Origin: Staphylococcus lloydii
Lineage (GTDB): Bacteria; Bacillota; Bacilli; Staphylococcales; Staphylococcaceae
DNA: 64,000 nt
Assembly: GCF_015775975.1 (NCBI RefSeq)
Contig: NZ_CP064056.1
Location: forward strand, 2,480,001-2,544,000
Direction: 5' to 3'
Of this stretch, positions 52,683 to 63,416 are shown in pieces (positions within the stretch are counted from its first letter, which is position 1; the number at the start of each line of letters is the position of its first letter). Made by a program: the position numbers and the translations under genes. The notes under the pieces were generated by a model, which had not been told where the DNA came from, did no database searches, and saw only the letters and a list, made by a program, of their open reading frames with translations.

Positions 52683-53522
52683 TTAATTTTTGTATTTGTC
52701 ATTGAGTTGCTGTACTAATCTTTTAAATTCCGCTTCTGAAGTAAATTCAAATGTGATTTGTCCTTTATTTTTCTTAGTAGTTATGGCGACGTTTGTTCCA
52801 TATTGTTCTTTCAATTGTCGTTCTTGTTGCTTTATAAACTTAGGTTTCGTGTTCGTATCTTGTTGTTTATGATTTTCTCGCGGTGATTTATTGTCGCTTA
52901 TATATTGTTCTAAATATCTAACACTCCATGCTTCACGATGTGCACGTTTAGCTAATTTTGTAATTTCAGCAGTGCTTTTTAATGCTAATAACGTGCGACC
53001 ATGGGCTCCCGACAATTCCCCCTGTTGAATCATGCGCATAACCGTTGATGGTAAATGAAGTAAACGTAACATATTAGCAATGTAAGGTCGTGATTTACTT
53101 AATCGCTGTGCCACTTGTTGTTGTGTTAGTTGCAAATCATCCATAAGTTTCCTATAACTTTCGGCTTCTTCTATTACATTCAAATCCTCACGTTGTAAAT
53201 TTTCAATAATAGCCAGTTCCATCATATCTTCATCAGATAATGACTTTACAATTGCTGGCACTTGCGTCAGTTCAGCACGTTTTGCTGCACGAAAACGTCT
53301 TTCCCCAACTACGATATGATAACCAGTTATTGTTGTACGTAATACGATAGGTTGTAAAATGCCATGTTGTTGAATCGAACGCGATAAATCATCAAGTTTA
53401 TCATCATCAAATGTTTTTCGAGGTTGATATGGATTCGGTTTAATTTGATCGGTCGCTATTTGTTGTATTGCAGAACCATCATCTAGCTGTAGTCTTTCAT
53501 CTGCAGACTTTACGATGTTCAT
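52683..53522 (-). CDS. parB: Chromosome-partitioning protein ParB (Spo0J family)
   Basis: The protein has 279 aa. The N-terminal CTPase domain has IKPNPYQPRKTF, GYHIVVGERRFRAAK and ENLQREDLNVIEEA. The central HTH is LTQQQVAQRLSKSRPYIANMLRLLHLP (parS recognition). A charged linker leads to a C-terminal dimer domain. It loads SMC at parS sites near the origin. No parA/soj gene is present, as is usual in staphylococci. The GERRFRAAK motif is intact. The Noc paralogue is an alternative label; the mscS/ychF neighbourhood favours ParB. Confidence 0.92.
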   Translation of the reverse strand: MNIVKSADERLQLDDGSAIQQIATDQIKPNPYQPRKTFDDDKLDDLSRSIQQHGILQPIVLRTTITGYHIVVGERRFRAAKRAELTQVPAIVKSLSDEDMMELAIIENLQREDLNVIEEAESYRKLMDDLQLTQQQVAQRLSKSRPYIANMLRLLHLPSTVMRMIQQGELSGAHGRTLLALKSTAEITKLAKRAHREAWSVRYLEQYISDNKSPRENHKQQDTNTKPKFIKQQERQLKEQYGTNVAITTKKNKGQITFEFTSEAEFKRLVQQLNDKYKN

Positions 53523-53665
53523 CACCTACTTTATAAAATGTCTTCATTTTATTTTAAGTAAATTATAACTGTAGAACAAGTAATATAAGTATCGTCAATA
53601 AAGCATTCAATCACGTTTTGTTATAGTTAGATTATTTTGTTTAATCATAATTTTCAGAAAAGTTG

Positions 53666-53694
53666 TTGACAAAGCTTTTTATAATGTGTAATCT
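53666..53694 (+). promoter_or_regulatory. Promoter of the met operon
   Basis: Perfect TTGACA (53666-53671), 17 bases and TAATCT (53689-53694). Transcription should start near 53701, just before the T-box leader. Confidence 0.75.
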
Positions 53695-53699
53695 ATGAA

Positions 53700-54139
53700 A
53701 TATCACTTAAGAAATTCATACGCAACAAACACAGTAATAAGGAAAGTAGAACTTACACTACTGACACAGAGAGTCTTCATTTGCTGAAAGAAGACACAGA
53801 AAGAAAGTTTGAAAATGGCCTTTGAGTGTTGATGCCAATATGAGGTGTCACCGGGCGCGCCCGTTATAGCGCTACAGTATTAACATTTGTTAAATGCCGT
53901 ACTGGAATCATTCGCTACGTCGTCAATTTCGTTAATACTCATTTTATACATTATAAGGTGAGCTTTTTTTATACGATTTTTACTTCTCGAACACATTCCA
54001 ATTCACAATTTCTATTTAACAAATAGCGTACTGGATAAGGTTATTTTAGCAATAAAATAACAAATTAAGGTGGTACCACGAAGCAAGCTTTCGTCCTTTA
54101 CATCCGATTTATTCGGGTTTAAAGGACGGAAGCTTTTTT
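53700..54139 (+). promoter_or_regulatory. Methionine T-box riboswitch leader
   Basis: A leader of about 440 nt. The 14-nt T-box AAGGTGGTACCACG (54067-54080) is immediately followed by the terminator (54085-54139). The T-box would pair with the 5' terminator strand in the antiterminator form when uncharged tRNA binds. A Stem I region lies around 53720-53850. The specifier is assumed to be Met ATG from the genes controlled; one ATG lies near 53839. The unusual length resembles the known staphylococcal met leader. Confidence 0.92.
54085..54139 (+). terminator. T-box regulated terminator of the met leader
   Basis: A 16-base near-perfect stem AAGCTTTCGTCCTTTA/TAAAGGACGGAAGCTT around CATCCG...CGGG and six T. 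Confidence 0.92.
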
Positions 54140-54159
54140 ATTTTACAAGGAGGTTATCG

Positions 54160-55266
54160 ATGATGAAAAATACAGAACTTGCTCAAATCGCATTGACGGA
54201 AGATCATACTGGTGCGTTAGCTAACCCTATCTATTTAGCAACGGCTTATCAACACCCACACTTAGGACAATCAACAGGTTATGATTACACACGTACTAAA
54301 AATCCAACACGTACAGCCTTCGAAGAATCATTTGCCAAATTAGAGAGAGGGCTTGCATCATTTGCTACATCAAGTGGCATGGCAGCAATTCAACTCGTTT
54401 GTAATATTTTCAAACCAGGCGATGAGATTTTAGTTTCATTTGATTTATACGGTGGCACGTTTAGATTATTTGATTTTTATGAACAACAATATGGCATTCG
54501 CTTTAAATACGTTGATTTTCTAAATTATGAAGAAGTAGCTCAAAATATTAACGACAATACACGCGCCCTATTTATTGAGCCAATATCTAACCCACTAATG
54601 ATTGAAGTTGATGTTGAACCTTATTACGTATTAAGTAAGAAACATGATTTGTTAACAATAATCGATAATACTTTCTTAACACCTTATTTAACGACACCGT
54701 TAGCAGATGGAGCTGACATTGTTTTACATTCAGGAACTAAATATATTGGCGGTCATAATGATGTACTTGGTGGCGTGGTAACTGTCAAAGACGAAACCCT
54801 CGCTGAAGAATTAGCCGCTTTGCATAACATGACTGGCGCAACGTTATCACCCATCGATAGTTATTTATTACAACGTGGCTTAAAGACGTTGCATTTACGT
54901 ATAGATCGTTCCGAACACAATGCTAAATTACTTGCCGAACGATGTAGTGACTTAGATGCAATAGACGAAGTTTTATACAGTGGCCGTACCGGTATGTTGA
55001 GTTTAAGGCTTAACAAAGCGTTTAGCGTTGAAAAACTTTTAGAAAATATTAAAGTTTGTATCTTTGCCGAAAGTTTAGGCGGTACTGAAACATTAATAAC
55101 ATTCCCATATACACAGACACATGTTGATATGCCAGACGAAGAAAAAGATAAACGTGGTATTGATGCACATTTAATTAGATTATCAATAGGCGTTGAAGAC
55201 TATGAGGATATTGAAGCTGACCTTATACAAGCGTTAGACAAAGCGAAAGTAGGAGTGATTTCATGA
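54160..55266 (+). CDS. metI: Cystathionine gamma-synthase / O-acylhomoserine thiolyase
   Basis: The protein has 368 aa. The start is ATG 54160 or 54163, set by AAGGAGG at 54147-54153; the longer frame from 54070 runs through the terminator and is not used. PLP-dependent Cys/Met metabolism family: YDYTRTKNPTR, ATSSGMAAI, DNTFLTPYLTTPLADGADIVLHSGTKYIGGH with the Schiff-base Lys, and late AESLGGTETLITFP. It makes cystathionine (or homocysteine) from O-acylhomoserine. It is first gene of the met operon and overlaps metC by 4 bases. Confidence 0.95.
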   Translation: MMKNTELAQIALTEDHTGALANPIYLATAYQHPHLGQSTGYDYTRTKNPTRTAFEESFAKLERGLASFATSSGMAAIQLVCNIFKPGDEILVSFDLYGGTFRLFDFYEQQYGIRFKYVDFLNYEEVAQNINDNTRALFIEPISNPLMIEVDVEPYYVLSKKHDLLTIIDNTFLTPYLTTPLADGADIVLHSGTKYIGGHNDVLGGVVTVKDETLAEELAALHNMTGATLSPIDSYLLQRGLKTLHLRIDRSEHNAKLLAERCSDLDAIDEVLYSGRTGMLSLRLNKAFSVEKLLENIKVCIFAESLGGTETLITFPYTQTHVDMPDEEKDKRGIDAHLIRLSIGVEDYEDIEADLIQALDKAKVGVIS

Positions 55267-56441
55267 GTTTATCCAAAGATACTGAAGTGATTTTCGATTC
55301 ACATAGAGGACACGATTACGATTCAGCAAATCCACCGTTATATGATTCTTCAACATTCCACCAAAAAGTATTAGGTGGTGGCGCAGAATACGACTATGCA
55401 AGAAGTGGTAATCCTAACCGTGAATTATTAGAAGAAAAATTAGCCAAACTTGAAGGTGGCAGTTATGCATTTGCCTATGCTTCAGGCATCGCAGCTATTT
55501 CAGCAGTGTTACTCACGCTTAAAGCTGACGATCATGTCATTTTACCTGACGATGTTTACGGTGGTACTTTCCGCTTAACAGAGCAAATATTAACACGATT
55601 TAATATTCGATTTACAACTGTAGACACAACGGATATATCACAAATCGAACAAGCAATCGAAGATAACACCAAATTAGTATATATAGAAACACCATCTAAC
55701 CCTTTATTTAAAATCACAGATGTTCGTGCCGCTGCCAAAGTTGCACATGATCACGATTTACTTTTAGCAGTTGATAATACGTTTATGACTCCATTGGGTC
55801 AATCTCCACTAGAACTTGGCGCAGACGTAGTTGTGCATAGCGCTACAAAATTTTTAGGCGGTCATAGCGATATTATTGCAGGCGCTGCAATTACTAATGA
55901 TAAAACATTGGCAGATGCACTCTATTTATTACAAAACGGTACAGGTACTGCCCTTTCCGCACAAGATAGTTGGACGTTAGCAAAACATTTAAAAACATTA
56001 CCAGTAAGATTTAAGCAATCTGTAGATAACGCACAAAAACTTGAAGCATTTTTACAACAACGTGATGAAATTGCTGAAGTTTATTACCCAGGAAATAACA
56101 AATTACATTTATCTCAATCTCAACATGGTGGCGCAGTTTTAGGCTTTCGCTTAAAAGATGAAACGAAGGCTCAAGCTTTCGTTGACGCCTTATCATTACC
56201 TTTAGTATCAGTAAGTCTCGGTGGTGTAGAAACTATCCTGTCACACCCAGCAACAATGTCACACGCCGCGGTGCCTAAAGAAGTTCGAGATGAACGTAAC
56301 ATCACTTTTGGTCTCTTTAGATTAAGTGTTGGTTTAGAAGATCCTGATGAACTGATTGCTGACTTGAATTATGCATTGAAGGAGGCTTTTAATGACTCAA
56401 CAACTATTGGACAAACTGAAGAACAACATACTAGTCGCTGA
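55263..56441 (+). CDS. metC: Cystathionine beta-lyase
   Basis: The protein has 392 aa. Same PLP fold: EYDYARSGNPNRELLE, YASGIAAISAV, DNTFMTPLGQSPLELGADVVVHSATKFLGGHSD (PLP-Lys) and VSLGGVETILSHPATMSH. It cleaves cystathionine to homocysteine, pyruvate and ammonia. It overlaps metI by 4 bases and metF by 50 bases. Confidence 0.95.
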   Translation: MSLSKDTEVIFDSHRGHDYDSANPPLYDSSTFHQKVLGGGAEYDYARSGNPNRELLEEKLAKLEGGSYAFAYASGIAAISAVLLTLKADDHVILPDDVYGGTFRLTEQILTRFNIRFTTVDTTDISQIEQAIEDNTKLVYIETPSNPLFKITDVRAAAKVAHDHDLLLAVDNTFMTPLGQSPLELGADVVVHSATKFLGGHSDIIAGAAITNDKTLADALYLLQNGTGTALSAQDSWTLAKHLKTLPVRFKQSVDNAQKLEAFLQQRDEIAEVYYPGNNKLHLSQSQHGGAVLGFRLKDETKAQAFVDALSLPLVSVSLGGVETILSHPATMSHAAVPKEVRDERNITFGLFRLSVGLEDPDELIADLNYALKEAFNDSTTIGQTEEQHTSR

Positions 56442-58236
56442 TGGTGCTATGGGCACGATTCTCTACTCTGAAGGGTTAGATACATGTCCAGAAGCTTACA
56501 ATTTAAGTCATCCAGAACGAGTAGAACGTATACATCGTACTTATATTGAAGCCGGTGCAGACGTGATACAAACAAATACTTACGGCGCAAACTTCGAAAA
56601 ATTAAAAGCCTTTGGTTTAGAACATAAAGTTAAAGACATTCACCAAGCGGCAGTGAAAATCGCTAAAAAAGCCGCTTCAAAAGATACATTTATCTTAGGT
56701 ACTGTCGGCGGTTTTCGTGGCGTTAGACAAGAAGAATTAAGTCTATCTGCGATACTGTATCACACAGAAATTCAAGTAGATACTTTAATAGAAGAAGGCG
56801 TCGACGGTTTACTTTTCGAAACATATTACGATTTAGAAGAATTAACGAATATTATACAAGCGACACGTAACAAATATGATATTCCAATTATCGCCCAATT
56901 AACGGCGTCTAATACTAACTATTTACGTGACGGTTCGAAAATTAATGATGCTTTACAACAAGTTATCGACAGCGGCGCAGATGTCGTCGGGCTAAATTGT
57001 CATCATGGTCCGCATCATATGCAGCAAACTTTTTCACATATTGAATTACCAGAACACGCATATCTTTCATGTTATCCAAATGCTAGCTTGCTTGATTTAA
57101 ATAACAGCGAGTTCAAATATAGCGACAATGCAGAATACTTTGGGAAAGTTGCCCAAAAATTAATAAACGAAGGTGTACGACTCATTGGTGGTTGTTGTGG
57201 CACGACACCAGAACATATTCATTATATTAAATCTTCTATTAAAGATTTAACACCGATACACAACAAAAAAGTCGTACCTATTACAAAACAAAATGCTGCA
57301 GCAAAATCCACGACTTCAAAAGAAAATTTAACGACTAAAGTTAAACGTGGCGCTACAATCATTGTCGAGTTAGATACACCAAAACATTTAGACACCGAAA
57401 AGTTTTTTGACAATATCCAAAAACTAGATGATGCAGAAATAGATGCGGTCACACTTGCCGATAATTCATTAGCGACCGTGCGTATTAGTAATGTTGCTGC
57501 GGCAAGCATTATTAAACAAAACTACAATATCGAGCCGCTCGTACATATCACATGTCGAGACCGTAATTTAATCGGCTTACAATCACACCTTCTAGGATTA
57601 TCACTACTAGGCGTAAATGAAATTTTAACGATTACCGGTGATCCTTCAAAAGTAGGTAATCTACCAGGCGCCATGAACGTATTCGATGTAAATTCTAAAG
57701 GTTTAACAGAAATTGCTAAACGATTTAACCAAGGTATGAACACTGATGGTGATGCGCTGAAGAAAAAAACAAACTTCAACATCGCAGGAGCATTTGATCC
57801 AAACGTAAGAAAGCTAGATGGTGCAATCAGACGTTTGGAAAAGAAAATAGACAGCGGTATGGATTATTTCATTACACAGCCAGTTTATAGTAAAGATAAA
57901 ATCAAAACTGTTTATGAAGCAACTAAACATTTAGACGTCCCATTCTTTATTGGCATTATGCCAATTACTAGTTATAACAATGCATTATTTTTACACAACG
58001 AAGTACCTGGTATTAAGCTTTCAGAAGATATACTTACACGCTTCGAAGCAGTTAAAGATGATAGAGATAAAACAAGAGAGTTAAGCATTGAAATATGTAA
58101 AGAGCTTATCGATACCGTTCATGAATATTTTAACGGCTTATATCTCATCACACCTTTCCAACGTGCAGACTTATCTCTGGAACTTGCAGCATACTCTAAA
58201 TCGATCACTTCAAATTCACAGGAGGCAATATTATGA
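56392..58236 (+). CDS. metF: Bifunctional homocysteine S-methyltransferase / methylene-THF reductase
   Basis: The protein has 614 aa, a fusion like Bacillus YitJ. Residues 1-290: zinc-dependent homocysteine methyltransferase ([22 protein letters not shown], zinc Cys pair [10 protein letters not shown]). Residues 300-610: MetF TIM barrel with flavin ([49 protein letters not shown]). The C-terminal part supplies 5-methyl-THF for MetE. The start lies 50 bases inside metC with GGAGGC SD; the stop overlaps metE by 4 bases. Confidence 0.95.
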   Translation: MTQQLLDKLKNNILVADGAMGTILYSEGLDTCPEAYNLSHPERVERIHRTYIEAGADVIQTNTYGANFEKLKAFGLEHKVKDIHQAAVKIAKKAASKDTFILGTVGGFRGVRQEELSLSAILYHTEIQVDTLIEEGVDGLLFETYYDLEELTNIIQATRNKYDIPIIAQLTASNTNYLRDGSKINDALQQVIDSGADVVGLNCHHGPHHMQQTFSHIELPEHAYLSCYPNASLLDLNNSEFKYSDNAEYFGKVAQKLINEGVRLIGGCCGTTPEHIHYIKSSIKDLTPIHNKKVVPITKQNAAAKSTTSKENLTTKVKRGATIIVELDTPKHLDTEKFFDNIQKLDDAEIDAVTLADNSLATVRISNVAAASIIKQNYNIEPLVHITCRDRNLIGLQSHLLGLSLLGVNEILTITGDPSKVGNLPGAMNVFDVNSKGLTEIAKRFNQGMNTDGDALKKKTNFNIAGAFDPNVRKLDGAIRRLEKKIDSGMDYFITQPVYSKDKIKTVYEATKHLDVPFFIGIMPITSYNNALFLHNEVPGIKLSEDILTRFEAVKDDRDKTRELSIEICKELIDTVHEYFNGLYLITPFQRADLSLELAAYSKSITSNSQEAIL

Positions 58237-60473
58237 CAATTAAAACATCAAATTTAGGTTTCCCAAGATTAGGTAGAAAGAGAGAATGGAAAAAAACAAT
58301 CGAAAGCTACTGGTCAAACAAAATCAATGCTGACGAATTAAACCAACAACTTACTGATTTGCACAAAGAGAATTTATTACTACAAAAAAATTATAACTTA
58401 GACAGTATTCCAGTCGGTGACTTTTCTCTTTACGACCATATTCTTGATACATCATTATTATTCAATATCATTCCAGAACGATTCCAAGGTCGTGAAGTAA
58501 ACAACGACTTATTATTTGATATCGCAAGAGGTAACAAAGAACACGTTGCCAGTGCATTAATCAAATGGTTTAACACAAACTATCACTACATCGTTCCAGA
58601 ATGGGATCATGCAGAACCAAAATTAAATCACAATGTTTTATTAGAACGCTTTAACTATGCGCAGTCATTAAACGTTAATGCTCATCCTGTGATTGTTGGA
58701 CCGATTACTTTCGTTCAACTTTCTAAAGGTGGTAATCAAACTTTTGAAGAAAAAGTAGAAACGTTATTACCATTATATAAAGAAGTTTTACAATCCCTTG
58801 CAGACGCTGGTGCTGAATATATTCAAATCGACGAACCTGTGTTAGTCACTGATACAAGCGAAGACTTTGAAGATATTACACGCCATGCTTATGACTACTT
58901 TGCACAAGCTGGATTAGGCGAAAAACTTGTAATCCAAACATACTTTGAACGTGTTAACTTAAAATTCTTAAACAGCTTACCTGTAAAAGGATTAGGGTTA
59001 GACTTTGTGCACGATAACGGCTACAATTTATCACAAATTGAAGCAGGCGACCTAGCTAAAGATAAAGTATTATATGCTGGTATTATTGATGGACGTAACG
59101 TTTGGGCAGCTGATATAGAAGCGAAACAATCATTAATCGAAAAACTTCAAAACTACACAACTGAATTAGTTATCCAACCATCATCATCATTATTACACGT
59201 ACCAGTTTCACTAGATGATGAAACGTTAGACGAATCTATTGCAGAAGGTTTGAGCTTTGCAACAGAAAAATTAGATGAATTAGACGCGTTAAGACGTTTA
59301 TTTAATGACAATGACTTTGCTAAATTTGATGAGCTAAAAGCGCGTTATGAACGTTTCCAAAATCAATCATTCAAAAATCTTGAATATGACTTTGATAGTG
59401 TCCGTTCTTCTCGTAAATCACCATTTGCTGAACGTCGTAAGGAACAAGATGCACAATTAAATTTACCTGATTTACCAACGACTACAATCGGTTCTTTCCC
59501 TCAATCACAAGAAGTACGTAAACAACGTGCTGCATGGAAAAATAACCGCATTACAGACGCTGAATATAATGATTTCTTAGAAAGCGAAATCGCACGTTGG
59601 ATTAAAATTCAAGAAGACATTGGCTTAGATGTACTTGTTCATGGGGAATTCGAACGTAACGATATGGTTGAATTCTTCGGCGAAAAATTACAAGGTTTCT
59701 TAGTGACTAAGTTCGGTTGGGTTCAATCATATGGTTCTCGTGCCGTTAAGCCACCAATCATTTACGGAGACGTTAAATGGAACGAACCTTTAACAGTAAA
59801 AGAAACATTGTATGCACAAGGCTTAACAGACAAACCTGTTAAAGGTATGTTAACAGGCCCTGTTACAATCTTGAACTGGTCATTCGAACGTGTAGACTTA
59901 CCTCGTGAAGAAGTTCAAAACCAAATCGCTTTAGCCATTAACGAAGAAGTTTTAGCTTTAGAAGACGCTGGCATCAAAATTATTCAAGTAGACGAACCAG
60001 CATTACGAGAAGGTTTACCTTTACGTTCTGAATACCATGCTGATTACTTAAATAAAGCAGTGCATTCATTCAAACTTGCAACATCTTCAGTGGCAGATGC
60101 AACACAAATTCATACGCATATGTGTTATTCTCAATTTGGACAAATCATCCATGCTATTTATGATTTAGATGCTGATGTTATTTCAATCGAAACATCACGT
60201 AGTCATGGTGATTTAATTCAAGACTTTGAAGACATTACGTATGATTTAGGTATCGGACTTGGTGTATACGATATCCATAGTCCACGTATCCCTACTGAAG
60301 AAGAAATTACGACAGCAATTGACCGTGCTTTACAACAAATTGATCGTTCATTATTCTGGGTTAACCCAGATTGCGGTTTAAAAACGCGTAAAGAAGACGA
60401 AGTACGTGAAGCATTGACTGTATTAGTTAACTCGGTAGATAAATTACGTAAAACAAAGTCAACTACTGTTTAA
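58233..60473 (+). CDS. metE: Cobalamin-independent methionine synthase
   Basis: The protein has 746 aa, full length for MetE. N-terminal barrel starts [18 protein letters not shown]; the catalytic C-terminal barrel has [53 protein letters not shown] and NPDCGLKTR (zinc His/Cys ligands). It transfers the methyl of 5-methyl-THF to homocysteine. Final step of the T-box operon. It overlaps metF by 4 bases. Confidence 0.98.
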   Translation: MTIKTSNLGFPRLGRKREWKKTIESYWSNKINADELNQQLTDLHKENLLLQKNYNLDSIPVGDFSLYDHILDTSLLFNIIPERFQGREVNNDLLFDIARGNKEHVASALIKWFNTNYHYIVPEWDHAEPKLNHNVLLERFNYAQSLNVNAHPVIVGPITFVQLSKGGNQTFEEKVETLLPLYKEVLQSLADAGAEYIQIDEPVLVTDTSEDFEDITRHAYDYFAQAGLGEKLVIQTYFERVNLKFLNSLPVKGLGLDFVHDNGYNLSQIEAGDLAKDKVLYAGIIDGRNVWAADIEAKQSLIEKLQNYTTELVIQPSSSLLHVPVSLDDETLDESIAEGLSFATEKLDELDALRRLFNDNDFAKFDELKARYERFQNQSFKNLEYDFDSVRSSRKSPFAERRKEQDAQLNLPDLPTTTIGSFPQSQEVRKQRAAWKNNRITDAEYNDFLESEIARWIKIQEDIGLDVLVHGEFERNDMVEFFGEKLQGFLVTKFGWVQSYGSRAVKPPIIYGDVKWNEPLTVKETLYAQGLTDKPVKGMLTGPVTILNWSFERVDLPREEVQNQIALAINEEVLALEDAGIKIIQVDEPALREGLPLRSEYHADYLNKAVHSFKLATSSVADATQIHTHMCYSQFGQIIHAIYDLDADVISIETSRSHGDLIQDFEDITYDLGIGLGVYDIHSPRIPTEEEITTAIDRALQQIDRSLFWVNPDCGLKTRKEDEVREALTVLVNSVDKLRKTKSTTV

Positions 60474-60499
60474 ATAATAAGATGTAGGTGATATTATCC

Positions 60500-61243
60500 A
60501 TGAGTTATCCATTATGGAACCAACTTGAACAACTAAAAAGTGCAGAATGGGTCGATCTTACGCACACGTTTGACGACGCCATTCCATGCTTTAGTGAAGA
60601 CGAGCGTGCAAGCGTAAAACCATTAGCAACTGTAAAAGAGGATGGTTATTATGTTCAACGTTGGAATCTCGTTACACAATACGGTACACACCTTGACGCA
60701 CCGAATCATTTTGTTAATCATGCCCGCAGTCTAAATGACTTTGATTTAACAGAATTTGCGTTACCATTGATAGTCTTAGACTATTCATCAGAAGTCGCAC
60801 ATGATGCAGACTTTATAGTTACTAAAGAACATTTAATTCAATGGGAACGCATTAACGGTAAAATCGACCCACATACATTTGTCGCGTTAAGAACGGATTG
60901 GTCTAAACGCTGGCCCGATACAACGAAATTTGAAAATAAAGATACGCATGGCCAACCTCATACCCCAGGTTGGAGCCGAGATGCGTTACAGTTTCTAATC
61001 GAAGAACGCCAAGTAAAAGCAATCGGTCACGAAACGTTCGATACAGATGCAGCTATCGATGCAACACGTAACGAAGATTTCGTCAGCCAACGTTATGTCC
61101 TTGAGCAAGACATATTTCAAATTGAATTGCTTACTCATTTAGATCAATTGCCAGCACGTGGTGCTATTATTTTTACAATCTGCCCAAAAGCAGATGATGC
61201 GCCCGGCTTTCCGGTACGTGCGTTTGCTATCAAGCCAAAATAG
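60500..61243 (+). CDS. Cyclase-family (kynurenine formamidase-like) hydrolase
   Basis: The protein has 247 aa from ATG 60500, with AGGTGAT upstream; an in-frame ATT/TTG start at 60488 lacks an SD. The cyclase signature YGTHLDAPNHF (HxxxD metal set) lies near 73-83, with DLTHTFDDAIPCF before it and KAIGHETFDTDA after it. It is a metal-dependent amidohydrolase-like enzyme of unknown substrate. It follows metE by 26 bases with no terminator between, so it is probably the fifth gene of the met operon. Confidence 0.9.
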   Translation: MSYPLWNQLEQLKSAEWVDLTHTFDDAIPCFSEDERASVKPLATVKEDGYYVQRWNLVTQYGTHLDAPNHFVNHARSLNDFDLTEFALPLIVLDYSSEVAHDADFIVTKEHLIQWERINGKIDPHTFVALRTDWSKRWPDTTKFENKDTHGQPHTPGWSRDALQFLIEERQVKAIGHETFDTDAAIDATRNEDFVSQRYVLEQDIFQIELLTHLDQLPARGAIIFTICPKADDAPGFPVRAFAIKPK

Positions 61244-61294
61244 CATTCAAAAAAGTAAGATGTACGCTAGCCATTATGTACATCAGCAATAAAC

Positions 61295-61336
61295 TTGGCA
61301 TTAAGCATTTGAGCCCCTGCTTAATGCCAATCTCTC
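61295..61336 (+). terminator. Terminator of the met operon
   Basis: A perfect 13-bp stem TTGGCATTAAGCA/TGCTTAATGCCAA with a 10-base loop, followed by a pyrimidine-rich tract. Confidence 0.75.
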
Positions 61337-61355
61337 CTTTTCAGTTATGATATAT

Positions 61356-61390
61356 AACAAGTAGGTCGCCGCCTACTTGTTTTTTTATTT
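61356..61390 (+). terminator. Second hairpin terminator before the TM2 gene
   Basis: A 9-bp stem ACAAGTAGG/CCTACTTGT with a 6-base loop and seven T. It gives strong read-through protection after the met operon. Confidence 0.88.
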
Positions 61391-61444
61391 TGGTTTAAGT
61401 TAAGATGACTATAACGCTTTAAATAGATAAAAGGAGTGACTGCA

Positions 61445-61699
61445 ATGCCATCAAACGACTACGCACCACAGCAACGTAATATCGTTATCGCTTATGTCTT
61501 ATGGTTCTTTTTAGGCCAACTTGGCGTACACCGTTTCTATTGTGGCAAAACTGCTTCAGGTATTTTCCAAGTGATTCTAGCAGTTTTTGCATGGGCGACA
61601 GTAGCAATTTTTATTGGCTATTTCTTCCTATTTATATTAGGGATTTGGCTCTTTATAGACATTTTCTTAATTCCTAGTATGTGCAAGCATCCAAATTAA
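61445..61699 (+). CDS. TM2-domain membrane protein
   Basis: The protein has 84 aa from ATG 61445, with AAGGAG seven bases upstream. The TM2 domain covers residues 14-80: AYVLWFFLGQLGVHRFYCGKTASGIFQ, then two more hydrophobic helices and a DIF turn at the end. The G..G.HRFY motif is conserved. Function of stand-alone bacterial TM2 proteins is unknown. Confidence 0.92.
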   Translation: MPSNDYAPQQRNIVIAYVLWFFLGQLGVHRFYCGKTASGIFQVILAVFAWATVAIFIGYFFLFILGIWLFIDIFLIPSMCKHPN

Positions 61700-61714
61700 T
61701 AACATATAAGTTAA

Positions 61715-61730
61715 TGTTTAACGTGAAACA
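61715..61730. promoter_or_regulatory. parS-like site
   Basis: TGTTTAACGTGAAACA differs from the ParB consensus TGTTTCACGTGAAACA at one position. It is intergenic, about 8 kb from parB. Confidence 0.65.
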
Positions 61731-61744
61731 TTATACGAATAATA

Positions 61745-61776
61745 AAAAGAGACACCTTTGTTAAGGTGTCTCTTTT
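61745..61776. terminator. Bidirectional terminator between TM2 and cstA-like genes
   Basis: A perfect 14-bp stem AAAAGAGACACCTT/AAGGTGTCTCTTTT with a TGTT loop, with T-runs on both strands. Confidence 0.92.
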
Positions 61777-61792
61777 GCTATTCAATATAGTC

Positions 61793-63247
61793 TTAAGTAA
61801 GTTGTTGTTTTCCAGTAATTGGATAATCGAGTTCGAATGATTTAGCTGAAACCATCTTTTTATATTGATAACCGAAATAAGCGATCCAGAGTAACGTTAA
61901 TACAAATCCTATATAATAGCTAAGCGTTAAGTCTAAACCTAAACCGATCTTCTGGCTTAATATATAGACAAAAATATTCCATGTCATAAAGACTGCCGGT
62001 ATCGCAGCGACCCAGAAGTTCTTTTTAGCGATTAACAGATACATCGCACCTACCCATAAGGCTACAACGGCTGTCGTTTGGTTGGCCCAAGAGAAATAAC
62101 GCCATAGTACCGTGAAATCAACTTGAGTTAAACCGAAGCTAATAACAAATAATGGTGCTGCTACGATAACTCTTTTCATCATGCTACGTTGTTCAACGTT
62201 TAAATAGTCGGCAATAATCATACGTGCACTTCTAAATGACGTATCGCCACTCGTAATCGGTAAAATGATTACACCTATAACTGCAATCGTACCAATGACT
62301 GAACCGAGTAATAAATTAGAAGCCTTACTTACAACTAATGCAGCCTCACCACGATTTAAAATATCTTGTAAACCACTATAACCGTGGAATAAACTCATTC
62401 CAGCTGCTGCCCAAATCATGGCTATAATACCTTCAGCAATCATCATGCCGTAGAAAATAAAACGTGCATTTTTCTCTTTATTCGTAGTTCTAGAAATAAT
62501 AGGTGTTTGTGTCGCATGGAACCCAGATAATGCACCACATGTAATCGTAAAGAATAATAATGGGAATATCGGTGCGCCAGCAGGATGCATATTTTTAAAG
62601 CTTAGTTCAGGAATTGGCGCTCCAGTTTGAATTAATCTAAAACCAATACCTACCGCACTGATTAATAAAAGTGCACCGAAAATTGGATAAATGCGTCCAA
62701 TGATTTTGTCTATTGGTAATATCGTAGATAGAATATAGTAGACAAAAATTACGAAAATAATTATACCTAATGCAATACGGCCATCCATTAAATTATATAG
62801 TAATAAGGCTGGACTTGTAACAAAGACCGTTCCAGTAAGTAATAATAATAAGATAGAAAAAATATTAACGAAATGCTTCATCACTTTACCTAAAAACTTC
62901 CCTGCTAATTCAGGTAAATGTGCCCCTTTGTTACGAATTGAAATCATCCCAGTTAAATAATCATGAACTGCACCAGCAAAAATACAACCGACAACAATCC
63001 ATATAAAAGCAACCGGGCCATATAATGCACCCATGATTGGTCCAAAAATAGGTCCCACACCGGCGATATTTAACAACTGTATTAACGAGTTAGACGATGT
63101 CTTCATCGGCAAATAATCTATGTTATCACGTTGATCGTATGCAGGCGTTGGTCGATCCTTTTTAGGGCCAAACATCTTATCAATATATTTACCGTATGTG
63201 AAATAACCAACAACAAGTAAGATAATTGATACAATAAAAGTAATCAT
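61793..63247 (-). CDS. cstA: CstA-family carbon starvation/peptide-pyruvate transporter
   Basis: The protein has 484 aa and about 13 helices. Family blocks: YGKYIDKMFGP with RPTPAYDQRDNIDYLP, NIAGVGPIFGPIMGALYGP, GAVHDYLTGMISIRNKGAHLPELAGKFLG, SGFHATQTPIISRTT and ILPITSGDTSFRSARMIIADY. It imports pyruvate or peptides when carbon is short. It belongs to the shorter CstA branch (about 480 aa, not 700). A cre-like site lies upstream (63278-63291), matching catabolite control. GGGGGG SD before ATG 63247. Confidence 0.92.
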   Translation of the reverse strand: MITFIVSIILLVVGYFTYGKYIDKMFGPKKDRPTPAYDQRDNIDYLPMKTSSNSLIQLLNIAGVGPIFGPIMGALYGPVAFIWIVVGCIFAGAVHDYLTGMISIRNKGAHLPELAGKFLGKVMKHFVNIFSILLLLLTGTVFVTSPALLLYNLMDGRIALGIIIFVIFVYYILSTILPIDKIIGRIYPIFGALLLISAVGIGFRLIQTGAPIPELSFKNMHPAGAPIFPLLFFTITCGALSGFHATQTPIISRTTNKEKNARFIFYGMMIAEGIIAMIWAAAGMSLFHGYSGLQDILNRGEAALVVSKASNLLLGSVIGTIAVIGVIILPITSGDTSFRSARMIIADYLNVEQRSMMKRVIVAAPLFVISFGLTQVDFTVLWRYFSWANQTTAVVALWVGAMYLLIAKKNFWVAAIPAVFMTWNIFVYILSQKIGLGLDLTLSYYIGFVLTLLWIAYFGYQYKKMVSAKSFELDYPITGKQQLT

Positions 63248-63277
63248 ATAACAAATCCCCCCAGAATGTCATGATAA

Positions 63278-63291
63278 TGTAAGCGTTTTCT
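63278..63291. promoter_or_regulatory. cre site upstream of cstA
   Basis: TGTAAGCGTTTTCT matches the consensus TGWNANCGNTNWCA at all but the last base. CcpA binding would repress the transporter in glucose. Confidence 0.65.
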
Positions 63292-63416
63292 TAATTTAAT
63301 CATAACTTTTTATTTATCACAACATGCTCGGCATATTTTATATAAAAAAACTGTATTTTTATTATCTTTAGCGTCGTGATTACGTAGTGATGATGTATAA
63401 AAATTTCATCTAATAA

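Noticed and set aside
54070..54159. Longer N-terminus for metI
   Set aside because: It would run through the T-box terminator; the SD supports a start at 54160/54163.
57222..57782. Open frames on minus inside metF
   Set aside because: Shadows of the metF reading frame, no SD and no family resemblance.
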